A stretch of DNA of 64,000 nt from Ostrinia nubilalis (GCF_963855985.1 NC_087110.1:3091001-3155000), one strand, 5' to 3'. Positions 1 to 11,630 are shown, counted from the stretch's first letter. Notes: generated by a model from the letters alone, not told the origin. Made by a program: numbers and translations.

Positions 1-75
1 TGAAGACAGTCTCCCACTGGGTGAACCGATGATCTAGTAAAGGCAGAAAGCGCTTGGATCTGAGCAGAGAAGGGT
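1..75 (+). repeat. LINE tail fragment
   Basis: This is a decayed copy of the dispersed tail found many times in the window, recognisable by the CCGATGATCTAGT segment followed by a decayed 'gcgcttggat' stretch. In better copies these bases code the end of a LINE endonuclease-reverse transcriptase (see 36879-37010). Confidence 0.4.
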
Positions 76-497
76 AGTTTGAAATGGTATGAACGATGAA
101 ATAATTTTTGGACATAATCTCCATATTACTGTTGCCTTTGCATCAAGTGTTTCTAGGTCATCAGTACATTTGGGTCTACTTCGGCCAAACCACGCTGTCT
201 CTCCAAATCGGTATGTGGTCAAGTTCTGTCAGTTCTGCGAGCAGTTTGACCTAGCTATTGTTAACTCGACAATCAAAATTATAACGAGAAACAAAGCTAT
301 TTTATTTACTTTAAAAATGTGAAATGACCCAAAATTACTTGAACCAATTCAATAATCTGGGGGCACGGCAGTGCCCCCACCAAGTCGAGCAAAAAAGCGG
401 CACGGCCGTACCATCCTTTTCTCGAAGCAATTCAGGCCATTTTCGACCGCCTGTAACTTCGTTGTGGATAAAACTAGAAGGCTGAATTTTCATTATA
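76..497. other. No gene; repeat debris
   Basis: I see no supported gene. Around 350-430 there is a copy of the GGGGGCACGG...CCAAGTCGAG unit that recurs at 1770-1980. The fold-back element at 498-1525 therefore probably landed inside that older repeat. Confidence 0.4.
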
Positions 498-1525
498 GTC
501 CAGTCATTACGTACATTCAAAAAAGAAAATGAATTTGCGCTTCTAATTTTTTAATATGTTGTAGGGGATACCTAGAAAAGCTTAACTTGAGATTGTCGAC
601 CAAGCTTTCCTAGGAGCTTTCGCCGCCATGTTGAAAAAAGGGGTAAAATTTGTTTTTCGGCATTAACTCGGCTATCCGATGAGACTCGAAAATTTTTGTA
701 GGACACTTTTTGTAGCTTTCTTTGTGCTCTACAATAACGCCCGAACCATTTTTAGCGTATCATGCATCGTTATCGAGATATCGATCGATAAAGTCAAAAA
801 TTTTGGACACAAATTATTTCGGAATAATTAAATAATTAACGTCAGATACGTACAACATAACTTCGAAGGAAAGGTTGCAATCATATTCGACGGTTATCCG
901 ACTGATATGACACTCGCTGGAACGAAAACTTCGGAAAGAGTACGACGTTCGAGAAAAATCCAATCGCCGGAGTTCACATTCGATGAGACAACTACTCCAA
1001 AATTTAGCCAGGAGAAGTTTCTCACAAGGGATCAAAACAAGAACCAACTAATACAAATGCTTTGCCGTTACTTAAAAAAAGTAATTAAAAAGTAATTAAA
1101 AGTAATTAAATTTTACTTTTTACTTTTTAATTAATTATTTAATTATTTCGGAATTTTTCATATTTATTAAGACCCAAAGAAAAAAAAAGCAAAAAACAAA
1201 AATTGTGTCCAAAATTTTTGACTTTATCGATCGATATCTCGATAACGATGCATGATACGCTAAAAATGGTTCGGGCGTTATTGTAGAGCACAAAGAAAGC
1301 TATAAAAAGTGTCCTACAAAAATTTTCGAATCTCATCGGATAGCCGAGTTATTGCCGAAAAACAAATTTTAAGCGTTTTCCAAGATGGCGGCGAAAGCTC
1401 CTAGGAAAGCTTGGTCGACAATCTCAAGTTAAGCTTTTCTAGGTATCCCCTACAACATATTAAAAAATTAGAAGCGCAAATTCATTTTCTTTTATTTGCC
1501 TTTTTTTCGGACGAAATGACTGGAC
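498..1525. mobile_element. Long fold-back DNA element, TA target
   Basis: The two arms, about 498-818 and 1200-1525, are near-perfect reverse complements of each other and begin and end GTCCAGTCATT/AATGACTGGAC. The element is flanked on both sides by TA (496-497 and 1526-1527). The core is AT-rich and has no coding potential. The TA duplication suggests mobilisation by a Tc1/mariner-type transposase, but no transposase is present, so the family is inferred. Confidence 0.7.
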
Positions 1526-1628
1526 TATTAGCTATGCAGGCATTGTAAAGACACGGTATATTTAAAATTTCATTCAATTTGAACCAGTAGTTTAAGAATT
1601 ATAACGGGTCAAAGTTACTTAATTTTGT

Positions 1629-1680
1629 CACTCACTGACTGACTCACTGACTCACTGACTCACTGACTCACCGATCATCA
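1629..1680. repeat. CTCACTGA-type microsatellite
   Basis: Tandem CTCACTGACTGA units. The same kind of run marks the RTE-like tails elsewhere in the window (11.9, 15.1 and 54.7 kb). Confidence 0.8.
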
Positions 1681-1769
1681 AAACTCTAAGGCACTTCTAG
1701 CAGACCTAGAAGCTTCAAATTTGGAATATAAGTAGTGTTTGGTGTATGAATCAAGGAAAAACTAAAATA

Positions 1770-1980
1770 TTTGGGGGCACGGTAGTGCAACCGCCAAGTC
1801 GAGTAAAATTTTTCAATTTCGGTCCAGTTTTCTAGATACATAACTGCTGTCTACAAAATACAAAAAGAAATGATATTTGGGGGCACGGTAGTGCAACCGC
1901 CAAGTCGAGTAAATTTTTTCAATTTCGGTCCAGTTTTCTAGATACATAACTGCTGTCTACAAAATACAAAAAGAAATGAG
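1770..1980. repeat. Tandem duplication, 106 bp unit, two copies
   Basis: A unit starting TTTGGGGGCACGGTAGTG and ending near CAAAAAGAAATGA occurs twice head to tail with period 106. The copies are almost identical, so the duplication is recent. The second copy abuts the palindrome at 1981. Confidence 0.8.
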
Positions 1981-2300
1981 ATCCCATCAAAAACAATACT
2001 TGTCAAAAAAACCAAGTCTCGCAACTCAGTTGTTCTACGGTAAAAAGTTGTGAGATCCATGTAATACCAAGTCCAGGCCAGGAAATCTTTAACGTTTTAC
2101 ATAAATATATTGACTTGGTCATCGCATGAAAACACGTGTAAATAAAATTATTTAGTGCGATGGCCAAGTCAATAATTTATGTAAAACGTTAAAGATTTTC
2201 TGGCCTGGACTTGGTATTACATGGATCTCACAACTTTTTACCGTAGAACAACTGAGTTGCGAGACTTGGTTTTTTTGACAAGTATTGTTTTTGATGGGAT
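1981..2300. mobile_element. 320 bp near-perfect palindrome (fold-back MITE)
   Basis: The arms at about 1981-2130 and 2150-2300 are reverse complements almost base for base, starting ATCCCATCAAAAACAATACT and ending with its complement. The short centre is AT-rich. There is no coding capacity. A transcript through this region would fold into a roughly 150 bp hairpin. Confidence 0.75.
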
Positions 2301-2607
2301 ATTGTTTAAGGAAAACGTTAGCCCTCAGAGAGGAGCATTACTAAATCACAATGATTAAAATTCTAATATTATATAGAACTCATCTTCCAAATTAAATTTT
2401 GTCTTTGCTCTTTTTTAATACAGTCCGTGATTGTTGGGTGACCTTAATTTGGGATCCAGCGACTGTTTCATAATTAAATTTAGTTAGGGTTGTGTCGGTG
2501 GCGGAACGGACAGAATGTGTCCAAGAAGTTGTATATTTCATTAGTCGCAAAAGTCGTATTATATTTTCTGCATATAGCGCTATAAAGCGCTTTTACATGC
2601 CCTTGAC

Positions 2608-2705
2608 TTAGGCTGAGTTGCACCACCTAACTTTGACCGTAACTATAACGATAACAGGTGTTTTTTGTATGGAGTTTGACAGATTTTTGACGTTTGTCAA
2701 AGTGC
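2608..2705 (+). repeat. MITE family A, 3'-truncated
   Basis: Starts TTAGGCTGAGTTGCACCACC and continues through TATGGAGTTTGACAG to ACGTTTGTCAAAG, where it stops. Full copies (7755-7878, 53040-53163) have the complementary end. Confidence 0.7.
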
Positions 2706-3778
2706 TTCGAGACAGTGAGTGTGCCACCGCTGAGAAGAAACAGTGCAAGAAACTCAGTCACCTTTGTCAGCTCTTTTTCAAGCGTTAGACATAGGATAAA
2801 TATGCGAACATCAGACCTCCTCAACTCATCTGGCCAGGATGAGGAGTGTAGACCTTGAGTAAGAGAGTCATCCTAGGTACTTAATATTATAAACGCGAAA
2901 GTTTGGATGTCTGGATGTTTGTTACTCTTTCACGCAAAAACTACTCAACGGATTTTGTTGAATCTTTACAGTATTATTGTTTATAACCCAGATTAACATA
3001 TAGGCTATAATTTATGACGATATGTGACCAATAAATTTCAATAAATAAATAAGACGTGTCCAAAAAGCGTCATCTATGACGATAGATGACGCTTGAGCGG
3101 CGGCTAGTGCTCTCATATTTTGGCAAATAATACTGTCTGAAATCAGTCATTCTCCAACCAGGAAAGAGAGGAGAACATAGTGACTTCAATTTTGTTCTCA
3201 TTTTCAGTCCAATGGAATTGCTGGATCCAGGATTCCAAGTCCCTAAAAGTGATTTCCATTTGTTCCCATTTAGAATTGAATTCAGAACTGCTGGATCCAG
3301 ATACCTTCGTCATGAATTCCCTGATAGCCGAAAGAAGTTGGTACTTTGCGGTATATTCACTATATTCCATTATAATTATCTCATAAGACTTGTCGTTGTG
3401 TAGGTACAAAATATAACTTAATACCTGTCTCTTCATTTGCTACCTAAAGAAGGAAAATCAAGTCCTTTATTTGAAAAAGTAACAGAACTTCGTGACTTGA
3501 AATTAAATCTTTAATTATAAGAACAATTGTCGGACGTTGACCAAAGCCTGTAGCTTGGTAATTGGAGGGAACCTCAAGGGTGGTTTCAACGTAAAAACTG
3601 GCAAGTGCGAGTAAAAAGCCCAATAATAAGGGTTCCGTACCTTCGAATAAGGAAAGAGACCTGTTTTGTTATCAGTTATTTAAAAATCTATTGCACCATA
3701 TTTAGGAAAAAAAGACGAATGTAATGACTTAGGGTATTCCCTTCTAGTTAACTTTTTGGCCAAAAGGAAATTAGTAAC
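2706..3778. other. No supported gene; repeat fragments
   Basis: 2735-2785 is a dispersed fragment (CTGAGAAGAAAC...CTCAGTCACC) repeated near 11740 and 19680. 2883-3010 matches a common lepidopteran dispersed sequence (CGCGAAAGTTTGGATG, TTACTCTTTCACGCAAAAAC). A 97-residue minus-strand frame at 3143-3436 resembles nothing I recognise and has no supporting splice or promoter signal. Confidence 0.35.
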
Positions 3779-3890
3779 TTAGGCTAAGTTGCACCACCTA
3801 ACTTTAACGGTAACTATGACGATAACCGGTGCTTTTTGTACAGAGTTTGACAGATGTTTGACGTTTGTCAAAGTTAAAGTAAGATGGTCC
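3779..3890 (+). repeat. MITE family A copy
   Basis: Starts TTAGGCTAAGTTGCACCACC and runs to AAGTAAGATGGTCC. The outer right terminus is decayed. Confidence 0.7.
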
Positions 3891-4235
3891 ATTATTCTAT
3901 CAAAATGCTCATGGAGGTAGATAAATGAATAAGACAGAGGAAGCCAAGGTAGCAATTGCTAGGGTTCCCCTTGGGAGTGGAACCCTAAAAATGATCCTTG
4001 CGTCTTTCATATTGACAAATTGAAATAAATTCTTCCAACAATCAAACCAATTACGGAAACAAGGTAAAGAAAGTACGAAAAATATTTATTTGGTACCATC
4101 ATTTCATAGAATACTGTCCTCCAGAGCCTTTTCAAAATGCTTTTATAAGCTGTTCAACATAACATTTGCCTCAGCCGGGAAAATATCACACCTGATGTTA
4201 TGTAACATCTTACTTAACATCAGGTGATAGATAAG

Positions 4236-5164
4236 GGAGAGTCCGCTAATTTGGACCAGTTTTTTTCAATCCCATTTTACACATAGTTTTCTTTTGTTTT
4301 TGCTAATGTCCATGGTATATAATAAAAGATACATTATTCAACTTACTATTTCATAAGTATTAATTAACATGATTGTTGTATATTTAGCACAAACCAACAA
4401 AGTACGAGTTCAGAGCTTCGGTCCAATTTAGCCAACCGGTTCGATAATTTGTACCACAGGGTTACTAAATTGGATTTCAATAAATTTCAAGCCTATAAAA
4501 AAACTATGGCAAAATAGTATGCGATACATTCTTACCAAATTAGGAAACGAAAAGGAACAGTACTTAATAACATAGACAATCGATATTGTTTTACACGCTA
4601 TCACGATTTTAAGTACAAGTTTTGTAATTCCAATTATCGTAACGCACACTTGTACCTAATCTACTTTGCCAGTCTTTTGCTTTCATTTATTGTTAGTCAA
4701 ACATAACTACGCTATTATAACTTCAAAATATGATTTACTAAAAAAAATTTCAAAATCCTTTGGTAAAGTTCCATACAACTTGATGTGGTACAATTTAGCC
4801 GACTAGGTGATAGTGCTTTTAAAAAATCGGTAAAAAATATAGCTTATAAATACCGAAAAATGTTTCAAATAATTGTAATCCAGACTAATTTACGCTTCTA
4901 AATAATATATTAGAAACACCCTGTGATTAAATTGAACAAAATTACAAACTAAACATGTATTGTCAAAAGTTACTTGAAAACAATGAAAAAATACTTTTCA
5001 AAATAAAACACACGTGTTTGTTGTCACGGCAAAAACCACATGGCCGATATTAATTGATTTTAGTTGTGTATCGCTGAGTGTTGCAATTACAGACATTCAA
5101 TAAATACTTTACGAAATATGAGGGTGGTACAATTTACCCGGCGGTACAATATACCGAACTCTCC
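4236..5164. mobile_element. Non-autonomous element, imperfect GGAGAGT termini
   Basis: About 22 bp imperfect terminal inverted repeats: GGAGAGTCCGCTAATTTGGA on the left and, read in complement, GGAGAGTTCGGTATATTGTA on the right. The motif GGT(C/A)CAATTTAGCC recurs at about 4419, 4789 and 5133 inside. There is no transposase frame. The target duplication is not clear, so the superfamily is unknown. Confidence 0.5.
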
Positions 5165-5485
5165 AAGTGCCTTTTCACTTTCGCCTTAAAGATGCCCGTA
5201 TTATAATACTTGGGAAAGACAACAGCAGTGAATTCCAGTCCCTTGCTGTTCGCATTATAAAAGAGTTATCGAAACGTTTAGATTCCATCCCGTACCCATT
5301 CTTTTTTTAAGCATGACAAGGCAACTTTGACCGCAATCGCACCTGGTGTTAAGTGAGATGCAGTCTAGGATGGTACATATCTGCCCTATAAGTGCCTATT
5401 CACTTCCGCCTTGTAAAGGCTCGGATTATAGTGTTCAGGTGTGGTTCAGGAAAGACAGCAGCATTCGCCATCAAGCCATTAGGCG
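5165..5485 (-). repeat. LINE 3' fragment, family R
   Basis: Contains GAATTCCAGTCCCTTGCTGT, complementary to the NSLP-coding segment of the LINE tail at 26955-27351. It is followed by CATGACAAGGC...GATGCAGTCTAGGATGGTAC, the same 3' untranslated sequence seen near 27000, 32700 and 51850. It is partly duplicated within this copy. Confidence 0.6.
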
Positions 5486-6205
5486 ACCGTCATTTTTTTA
5501 ACTAAAATTTTACTCGTAATATTTATAATACTGTTGCAAAATCACACTTGCTACTACAATGGCTAGCTAACTACCCGCGGTCGCCTTATAATAAATACGA
5601 GGCTATTCATCAAGAAACTGAAGTTTCCCTCAACTAGGCGCCCAACTTGGATTTGTTGAAGAGAATAAATTTCCCGTATTGTTGGCATCAAACAATCCGT
5701 ATAGAGAACAAAGGCAGAGTTCGAAATCCCTAAGTTTTGCTACAAAACAGTTGGACTCAGTAGGCTTAGAAAGTGTTAGTCAAGACTTCTAAACTAATGC
5801 CCGTTTTCACTAAGCACGAACAAAACTTTGCCTAACTAGGGAAATCTTAAGTCTATTAATTGCCTATGTACCTACCTAAGTTCTGTTTCAGCAAAACTTA
5901 CGCTAAATATGTTTAGGTAGGTATTTGATTTTTCGTGCGTGCAGTTGGCCACACTGACGACTGACGTTGTCAAACTTCATTCATGAGTGAAAAAATTAAC
6001 ATCGTCAATCAAAATTTTGCGAGTTTGACTTGCTTTATTTTGTTGTTGACTTCATTTGTTAGTATGTGTGGGACAAATCTTGCAACTGAATTTAAGACCA
6101 CTTCTCCTCAACCGATTGAGCTGTTTGGTATACTTATGTACGTACGATGACAATGCAATGTTATGGTAGGTACCATTGAGCTTGTCTGATGATGGAGTCA
6201 GGAGG
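5486..6205. other. No feature seen
   Basis: AT-rich sequence without a supported frame, splice-site pair or repeat structure that I can define. Confidence 0.3.
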
Positions 6206-6209
6206 TGGC

Positions 6210-6350
6210 CATAAAACGGGACTATTCCTACCTCTCGTTCCCACCACTGCAACTCCTGTGTAGCCAGGATCGGCTACAGCTTGACCGTCACAAAAACCCA
6301 ACCAATGAAGGTCAAGTTTGTCCCGGGGGAAAGTTAAACTGTCATTGGAC
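6210..6350 (-). repeat. Dispersed repeat I
   Basis: Reverse complement of the unit at 21265-21400 (TTTATTGGCGGTCAAGCTGT, then GGAGTTGCAGCGG). Present at least five times in the window. Confidence 0.6.
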
Positions 6351-6596
6351 CCGCAACGAAATTAATCAGAAGAACATAGGTAGGAGGAGTTCGAAATTAA
6401 GGTTCGACTTCCCTCCATTGCAAAGCGGATGACAGGTGACAAACAAAGGTTTAAAACCTTTAAGAAAAGATTATACACCACGGATGATAAACATCAATTA
6501 AGGGGGCCTATCTTATGAGCAATTAGCAACTACCTGCCAATAATATTTTTCACAAAATCGCTTAAAAATGAAACCTGTTTTGAGAAAAATAAATAC

Positions 6597-6622
6597 TTTC
6601 TATTCTATTCTATTCTATTCTA
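6597..6622. repeat. (ATTCT)n microsatellite
   Basis: Several perfect tandem copies of a five-base unit, likely the simple tail of a retroposed fragment ending here. Confidence 0.7.
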
Positions 6623-7049
6623 AAAGCACGGAAATTTTTCCTTGTCGCGACAAGATCGGTGTAATAAATTTCGGAAACAGATGTATGTTGTATTGAATTA
6701 AGCATTATATCACGTCGTATCAAGACTAGGTGTTTTCTTGACAAAATGTAACCAGTCAATTACCCAGTATTGTGAAAACTTAGGAGGTGGCCATAGGAAC
6801 TCGTTAACGAAACGGCGGAATCTTATCGAGTTTGGGTTCGTTGGATTCGTCTTCCCGAGCACTTTGGTGCTAAATGATGACCAGGGCTCTGAGATTGAGA
6901 TACAACTAACAAGTGTAAAATAAAATTATAATAATCGTGCATGGAATTTATTCCTCTTTTTTTCTGTTTGCGCTACAAGCTTTCGAAATTATTTGAACCT
7001 TGCACACAATTATTTTTTTCGTTTTGCTAGCTAGCCGCCTGGCTAGTTA

Positions 7050-7246
7050 CCACCATCTTACCTAAGTCTGTCGCCATAACAACAATGTTAACTGCATTGT
7101 TGTGTTCCGGCAGTTAGAGGTAAGATAGCCAGTTCCTTCGTGGTTGAGGATTCCGGGTGAAGCTCGCTTCCACCTTCGGCCTGATCATCACTTACCATCA
7201 GGTGAGATACAGGCCAAGAGCTTCCTCGTTTTGGATAAAAAAAGCG
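7050..7246 (+). repeat. SINE body without tRNA head
   Basis: Body and A-rich end of the SINE found complete at 31094-31384 and 52663-52963: CTTACCTAAGTCTGTCGCC, then AACAATGTTAACTGCATTGT, then CTTCCTCGTTTTGGATAAAA. The tRNA-like head is missing, as expected for 5' truncation. Confidence 0.7.
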
Positions 7247-7549
7247 ATTTACCATCATTTTCATAGATAATTAATCTCAGGTTTACGAAGTGACCTTACT
7301 GAATCTCTTCAAGTGTTCATTCGATCCGAACTTCCCCAGTATCAAGTTCTGTTATCATTTTATTGTTTATTTATGAAATCTACCAGTTTCCGCGATTTCT
7401 TAGAAACGGATGTAAGAAGGGTTAGAAATGGGGCTGATTTCTACAAAAAAACAAGGTTTTGTATCGCGTTTCCCTTCAAGGATAGACTTTTGATACGGGT
7501 CTTTCTTTTCTACAAAGAGAAGCCTATTCTGATGACGTTTGTTCGTAGT

Positions 7550-7665
7550 TTCAATCTCCGACAAAGGCATCCCCCAAGGATTTCGACGGCGACCGGTCCT
7601 GCGCTGCCGGCATCCAGGTACTTCCCGCGACCTTCACCAAATCATCGGTCAACTGAATTCGGATG
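7550..7665 (-). repeat. LINE tail fragment
   Basis: Complement of the endonuclease-reverse transcriptase C-terminal tail (compare 36879-37010). CCGGTCCTGCGCTGCC and GCATCCAGGTACTTCCCGCG are diagnostic. Confidence 0.6.
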
Positions 7666-7754
7666 ACGATTGCAACTCAATTCTAACTTAAGCATAGCTT
7701 TAAGTCATTTTTTAAAGTTTTTCGTTCGCCAAGTTCATGTAATGAGGATGCGAC

Positions 7755-7878
7755 TTAGGCTGGGTTGCACCATCTTATTTTAACTTTGACAAACGTCAAA
7801 AATCTGTCAAACTCCATACAAAATGCACCAGTTATCGTCATAGTTACTGTTAAAGTTAGGTGATGCAACTCAGCCTTA
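7755..7878 (-). mobile_element. MITE family A, full-length
   Basis: 124 bp with inverted termini TTAGGCTGGGTTGCACCA and its complement at the right (GCAACTCAGCCTTA). The inside is itself largely palindromic. No coding capacity. Seven copies occur in this window. Confidence 0.8.
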
Positions 7879-8567
7879 GCATTTTGGCATGTTAATGTTC
7901 TAATATTGTCCATAAAAGGGTATTTATAAACTCTGTTTATTTCGGGTAGATTTGGCTAGTTGTACTTAATGTAGGTAGTTTCAAGAACTGACGCGTTTTA
8001 TCTCCCTGTATTTATATGTATAAAAAGATGTGCGTTCCCTTCGAGAGGCCACTGTGGAAAACGTAGGTTTCGTATACATAAAGATTTAGCAGAACCTCTA
8101 AAACAAATGTAGCCAGAATAATAAAGTAGATGTTGTAAGTTGGACGCTACAACTCGCCGAATGTTCATCTGAGGGACCACATAAAAAGCTACCAACAGCT
8201 CAGTTAAGTCAGATAATAAGCTGATCAAAGATCAATAAAAATGTGAAAAGGTTTTCAACTTCCATTGCTCGGCGCAGTTCAAGCAGCGGAAACGAAGAAG
8301 GTTCGATTTCCGGTGGGGGCAATTTAAAGAATTTATTTTCTGATTTGAAAGCTCTTTCAGTTTTCTGAAGGTTGAAGGTGTGCGAAATGTTTGCGATTGG
8401 ATTTGTGAGTGTTTTTTTTTTATTCTTTGTATTTGTATTATAAACGACAGCACGTCAGGTCATGTTCATTGCAAAATCGACCCTATTACAAATAATAAGA
8501 TGCTTCAGTTTTTATCTTAATGTGCTGTCGCCTGTCGTCCATAATTAGCATATTCGAGATAGTTACT

Positions 8568-8691
8568 CATCATCATCATTTCAGCCACACACAGGGCGTC
8601 CACTGCTGAACATAGCCTCTCCCAATGATTTCCATAATGACCGGTTGGTAGCGGCATGCATCCAGTGCCTTCCTGCTACCTTTATGAGGTC
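8568..8691 (-). repeat. LINE tail fragment with (ATC)n end
   Basis: Begins with (ATC)n, then CAGGGCGTCCACTGCTGAAC and ACCGGTTGGTAGCGG. This is the reverse strand of the LINE tail family. Confidence 0.7.
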
Positions 8692-9530
8692 GTTAATAAA
8701 AAAGTTAAATTTTTATTTTAGTGAAATTGAAACCAAACCTCTGGGAGGTTTATTTTTGCCAATTTTGATGATAATATTAATGAAGTTATACTACAATCAT
8801 AGTTGTTTTAGTTCTATTGTTTTCTCGTTGATTTCGTCGTAACAAATATTTATTTTCGTCAGCAAATTTAAAAACGCTATTAGGTCAATAGAGAAATTGT
8901 TCACACGATAACTCGCTCGACGCTCTATGCGTGCTCAAATTCGAAGTGTTTTTAACGTTTTTCAATTAGATATACATACAATATACTTTATTACACTTTA
9001 GAAAACAAATCACCAGACGTGTTTGTGTCCTTAGTCCATTAATATTAAAAGCATTAAAACAGATCGACCGTACTTTCCATTCAACTACCCGCCACGGAAT
9101 CAAATAAAAAAGGGTCACTTGTTTTTAATTATCTTACTGAAAGCACCTACATTTGAATGAATAATTTAATTTTTAAGAACAGCCAAGAGACTAACACAAG
9201 TTAGTACTAAAGGGTACCAGTCATTAATTTGTTTGAAACAAAATGCAGTGAATAAAAAAATAATTTAGGCTTTTTACAACTAACAAAATAATACATTTTT
9301 GTTTTCCATAAAATACAATATTATGTCAGACTTATCTCTTTCTTTAAATTCAATTAACATGGCAATACTCGTAGTGGTAATAAATACAACTGTTTTTCAA
9401 TGAGTATTACTTCGTAATTTTTTTAAAATTTTTGAATTCAACATCTTCCATTCTTATTCCTATCCAAAAAAATACCCGTACAAAACTTTTCGAAAACAAA
9501 ACCTTTTTTAAAAACGGCCAGTACAAACTC
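8692..9530. other. AT-rich, no feature seen
   Basis: No supported gene or repeat boundary. If the exon proposed at 9533-9760 is real, this is the start of its first intron. Confidence 0.3.
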
Positions 9531-9532
9531 AC

Positions 9533-9760
9533 CTGTCGTTAATCTTTGCAACACGTCCAAGCACACGTAAAATCACCAATCATGGCTGCATAACACGGTC
9601 GCCGTTAAAAAGAAAAAACTAAAAAAAAAAGAAAACGTCACTCGGTAGATAGTTTTCCCGCGATTCTGAGAGCGCGCGCGACGCGACCTCTCCCTACAGC
9701 TTCTGAAACGGTACTGGAAAATGTCAGCGTTCTGAGTTCGAAAATTTTAGGGTGAGAATA
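9533..9760 (-). promoter_or_regulatory. Candidate promoter and 5' UTR exon, minus strand
   Basis: Read on the minus strand, a CpG-rich stretch (GCGCGCGCTCTCAG near 9665-9685) is followed by about 130 bases that end CGACAG|GTGAGT, a near-consensus splice donor with its GT at 9532-9531. The only ATG in this stretch, near 9583, opens a frame of about 14 codons, so the exon would be non-coding. In this AT-rich window such CpG density with a perfect donor suggests the first exon of a gene running off to the left. No matching downstream exon is visible in the first 9.5 kb, so this remains a candidate. Confidence 0.3.
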
Positions 9761-10682
9761 CACTGTAACGAAGTTGGCGCCCAACGTGGTGTGATGTATT
9801 TGTATAACGGACAATCGGGTGCTTTTGTTGCGCAGATGAGAGAGAACAAATATGACTGTGTTGACGTATTGTATCTTATTCTTTACATAAGTGTTTAAAT
9901 ACTGTGTTCTGGGACTTTGGTCAATATTTGTATTGACTTGTATTGACAGAGCTTTAGGTTAAACATCTTTTTTTATCATAGAATATTGTAAGTATTATCG
10001 GTACATGGAGTGGACGACGATTAAGGTTAAATTGGTTCCAATGTTAGTAAATATTTTTTGTGATAATTACATCGATACCATTTTTATCATTCGTTGAAGA
10101 AATCTTTGAGAGACATTTTTGTCGTCTTTTGATTAAAACAAACGTACAAATAATTTACTATTTACAAAAATAATTTTATCGGATTTACAATCATCTTATA
10201 AGAGTACCTACCCACGACTGGGTCAAAAATATGCCAAAAAAAAGCAGCGTATTTTAAAATCTCGCTCCTCCAATCACCATGGCATGACCTTCAAACCACA
10301 TGACCGCGTTGAGGCGCACTCACTCATCAAATGATTAAATTTACCGAAGATTTATTTCGATTTGTATTCGATTGGCGCCACAATGTACCGTCTGCTTGAT
10401 CATTTCGCATTAAAGGGGAACATTTTTTAGGAACAGACCATAAATTGATACTCGTGGAACGCGTCATAATAATTTTTAGCGGCTTTAAAAATAAGTGAAA
10501 AGATTTGTGAGAATGTTTGCTAGGCTAAGTATGCTAGGCTATGTATCATCGTAACATTAGCAAGCTTTTAAGGATGATGTAAGCCTAGAAATATAACGAT
10601 GACTAAAATTCTTCCACACTTTTTATAGTCGCAGCTGGGAATTAAGATTACCTTAGTATTATTTTTAGACTAAACCCTTCTT
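9761..10682. other. No feature seen
   Basis: AT-rich sequence. If 9533-9760 is a promoter, this is its upstream flank. No frame or repeat boundary can be supported. Confidence 0.3.
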
Positions 10683-10878
10683 TTACACTGAAAAAAATGT
10701 TTGGTTACTGCTTACACAACAAAAGTGACCACCGAACACTGGTTATGAGGAACAAAATGTTGTGTAAATTAAACAAATAATTCTGTAGTGAGCTAGACTT
10801 CGTTTGGTTATAGTTAACTCTTAGTTCGGTGATCACTTTTGTTGTGTAAGCGGTAACCAAACATTTTTGTCAGTGTAA
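10683..10878. mobile_element. MITE family G
   Basis: 196 bp, with about 50 bp inverted termini (TTACACTGAAAAAAATGTTT and its complement, then ACACAACAAAAGTGA on both arms). No coding capacity. The flanking duplication is unclear because the ends read into TTA/TAA. Confidence 0.75.
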
Positions 10879-11205
10879 GCTCCATATTTTTAACTTGAAT
10901 AGTTTTTAGATACATTTCTTTAAGTAATTTTACTAAAAATATCTACTACGGTAGTAGAACGGCTCGCTTTTCCATGCAAAACTACGTCATATCTCTTTGT
11001 TCGATACAACTCACAACACGGAACACAATTTTGGATGCAACATCATAATATAAAGCTAACGACTACGCGACTATAGCATCTTAAATCATTGTAATAGGTC
11101 ATATTTTACAACAAACCTTAACACTGATGATCTGACGAAAGGAAAGATAACTAAATTGCAACTCTTCAAAGCAGCTTTTTCTCGAAACCTTCCTAAATTG
11201 GGATC

Positions 11206-11505
11206 ATGACTACTCCTAACGACTTTAAAAGTAGACGCTTAACGATCAAACCAACATCGCGAGATATCGTACTAGAGTATTTGTCAACGTCACTCAATGT
11301 TGCTCGACTGTCCTCTGAAACCCCTAAAGTTGCTAAACTTTTGCTCAATAAATCTAGTCCTTATGTGTATACTCTTAAAGGTCAAGACGTGAAAAAGGGA
11401 CGTGGGGTAAAAGCAGGTGTAACTTTGTTCATAAGTACAAGGGAAGTCGATTTAAGTTGCTTGAAACTTCTTAATGATTTCATGAATTACAAATCAAAAC
11501 TTTGA
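11206..11505 (+). CDS. Hypothetical 99-residue ORF
   Basis: An uninterrupted ATG frame of 99 codons. The product is basic, starts MTTPNDFKSRRLTIKPTSRD and ends NYKSKL. I recognise no domain, signal peptide or membrane segment. What makes it slightly better than chance is the stop codon being followed about 45 bases later by AATAAA (about 11553-11558), the arrangement of a short intronless or processed gene. The sequence just upstream has no clear promoter, and the surroundings are transposon debris. It may be a processed pseudogene, a fragment of an unrecognised mobile element, or chance. Confidence 0.25.
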   Translation: MTTPNDFKSRRLTIKPTSRDIVLEYLSTSLNVARLSSETPKVAKLLLNKSSPYVYTLKGQDVKKGRGVKAGVTLFISTREVDLSCLKLLNDFMNYKSKL

Positions 11506-11586
11506 CCTCCAGTCCTTCTGAGAGGGCTTGTGCTTGGTCGTATTGTGGGAATGTAATAAAGTCTATAATTAGGTTGTTACACTTGA

Positions 11587-11630
11587 ATACGGTAAGAGAG
11601 AGAGGGAACGGGAGAGAGAGATAGGGAAAT
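11587..11630. repeat. GA-rich low-complexity tract
   Basis: Imperfect (AG)n with interruptions. Confidence 0.6.

Noticed and set aside
1629..1980. CRISPR-like direct repeats
   Set aside because: This is a eukaryotic microsatellite and one tandem duplication, with no spacer pattern.
3143..3436. 97-codon minus-strand frame
   Set aside because: No recognisable domain, no promoter or splice signals, and it lies in repeat-rich sequence.
7313..7666. 117-codon plus-strand frame
   Set aside because: Its second half reads through the complement of a LINE tail, so it is a chance frame.
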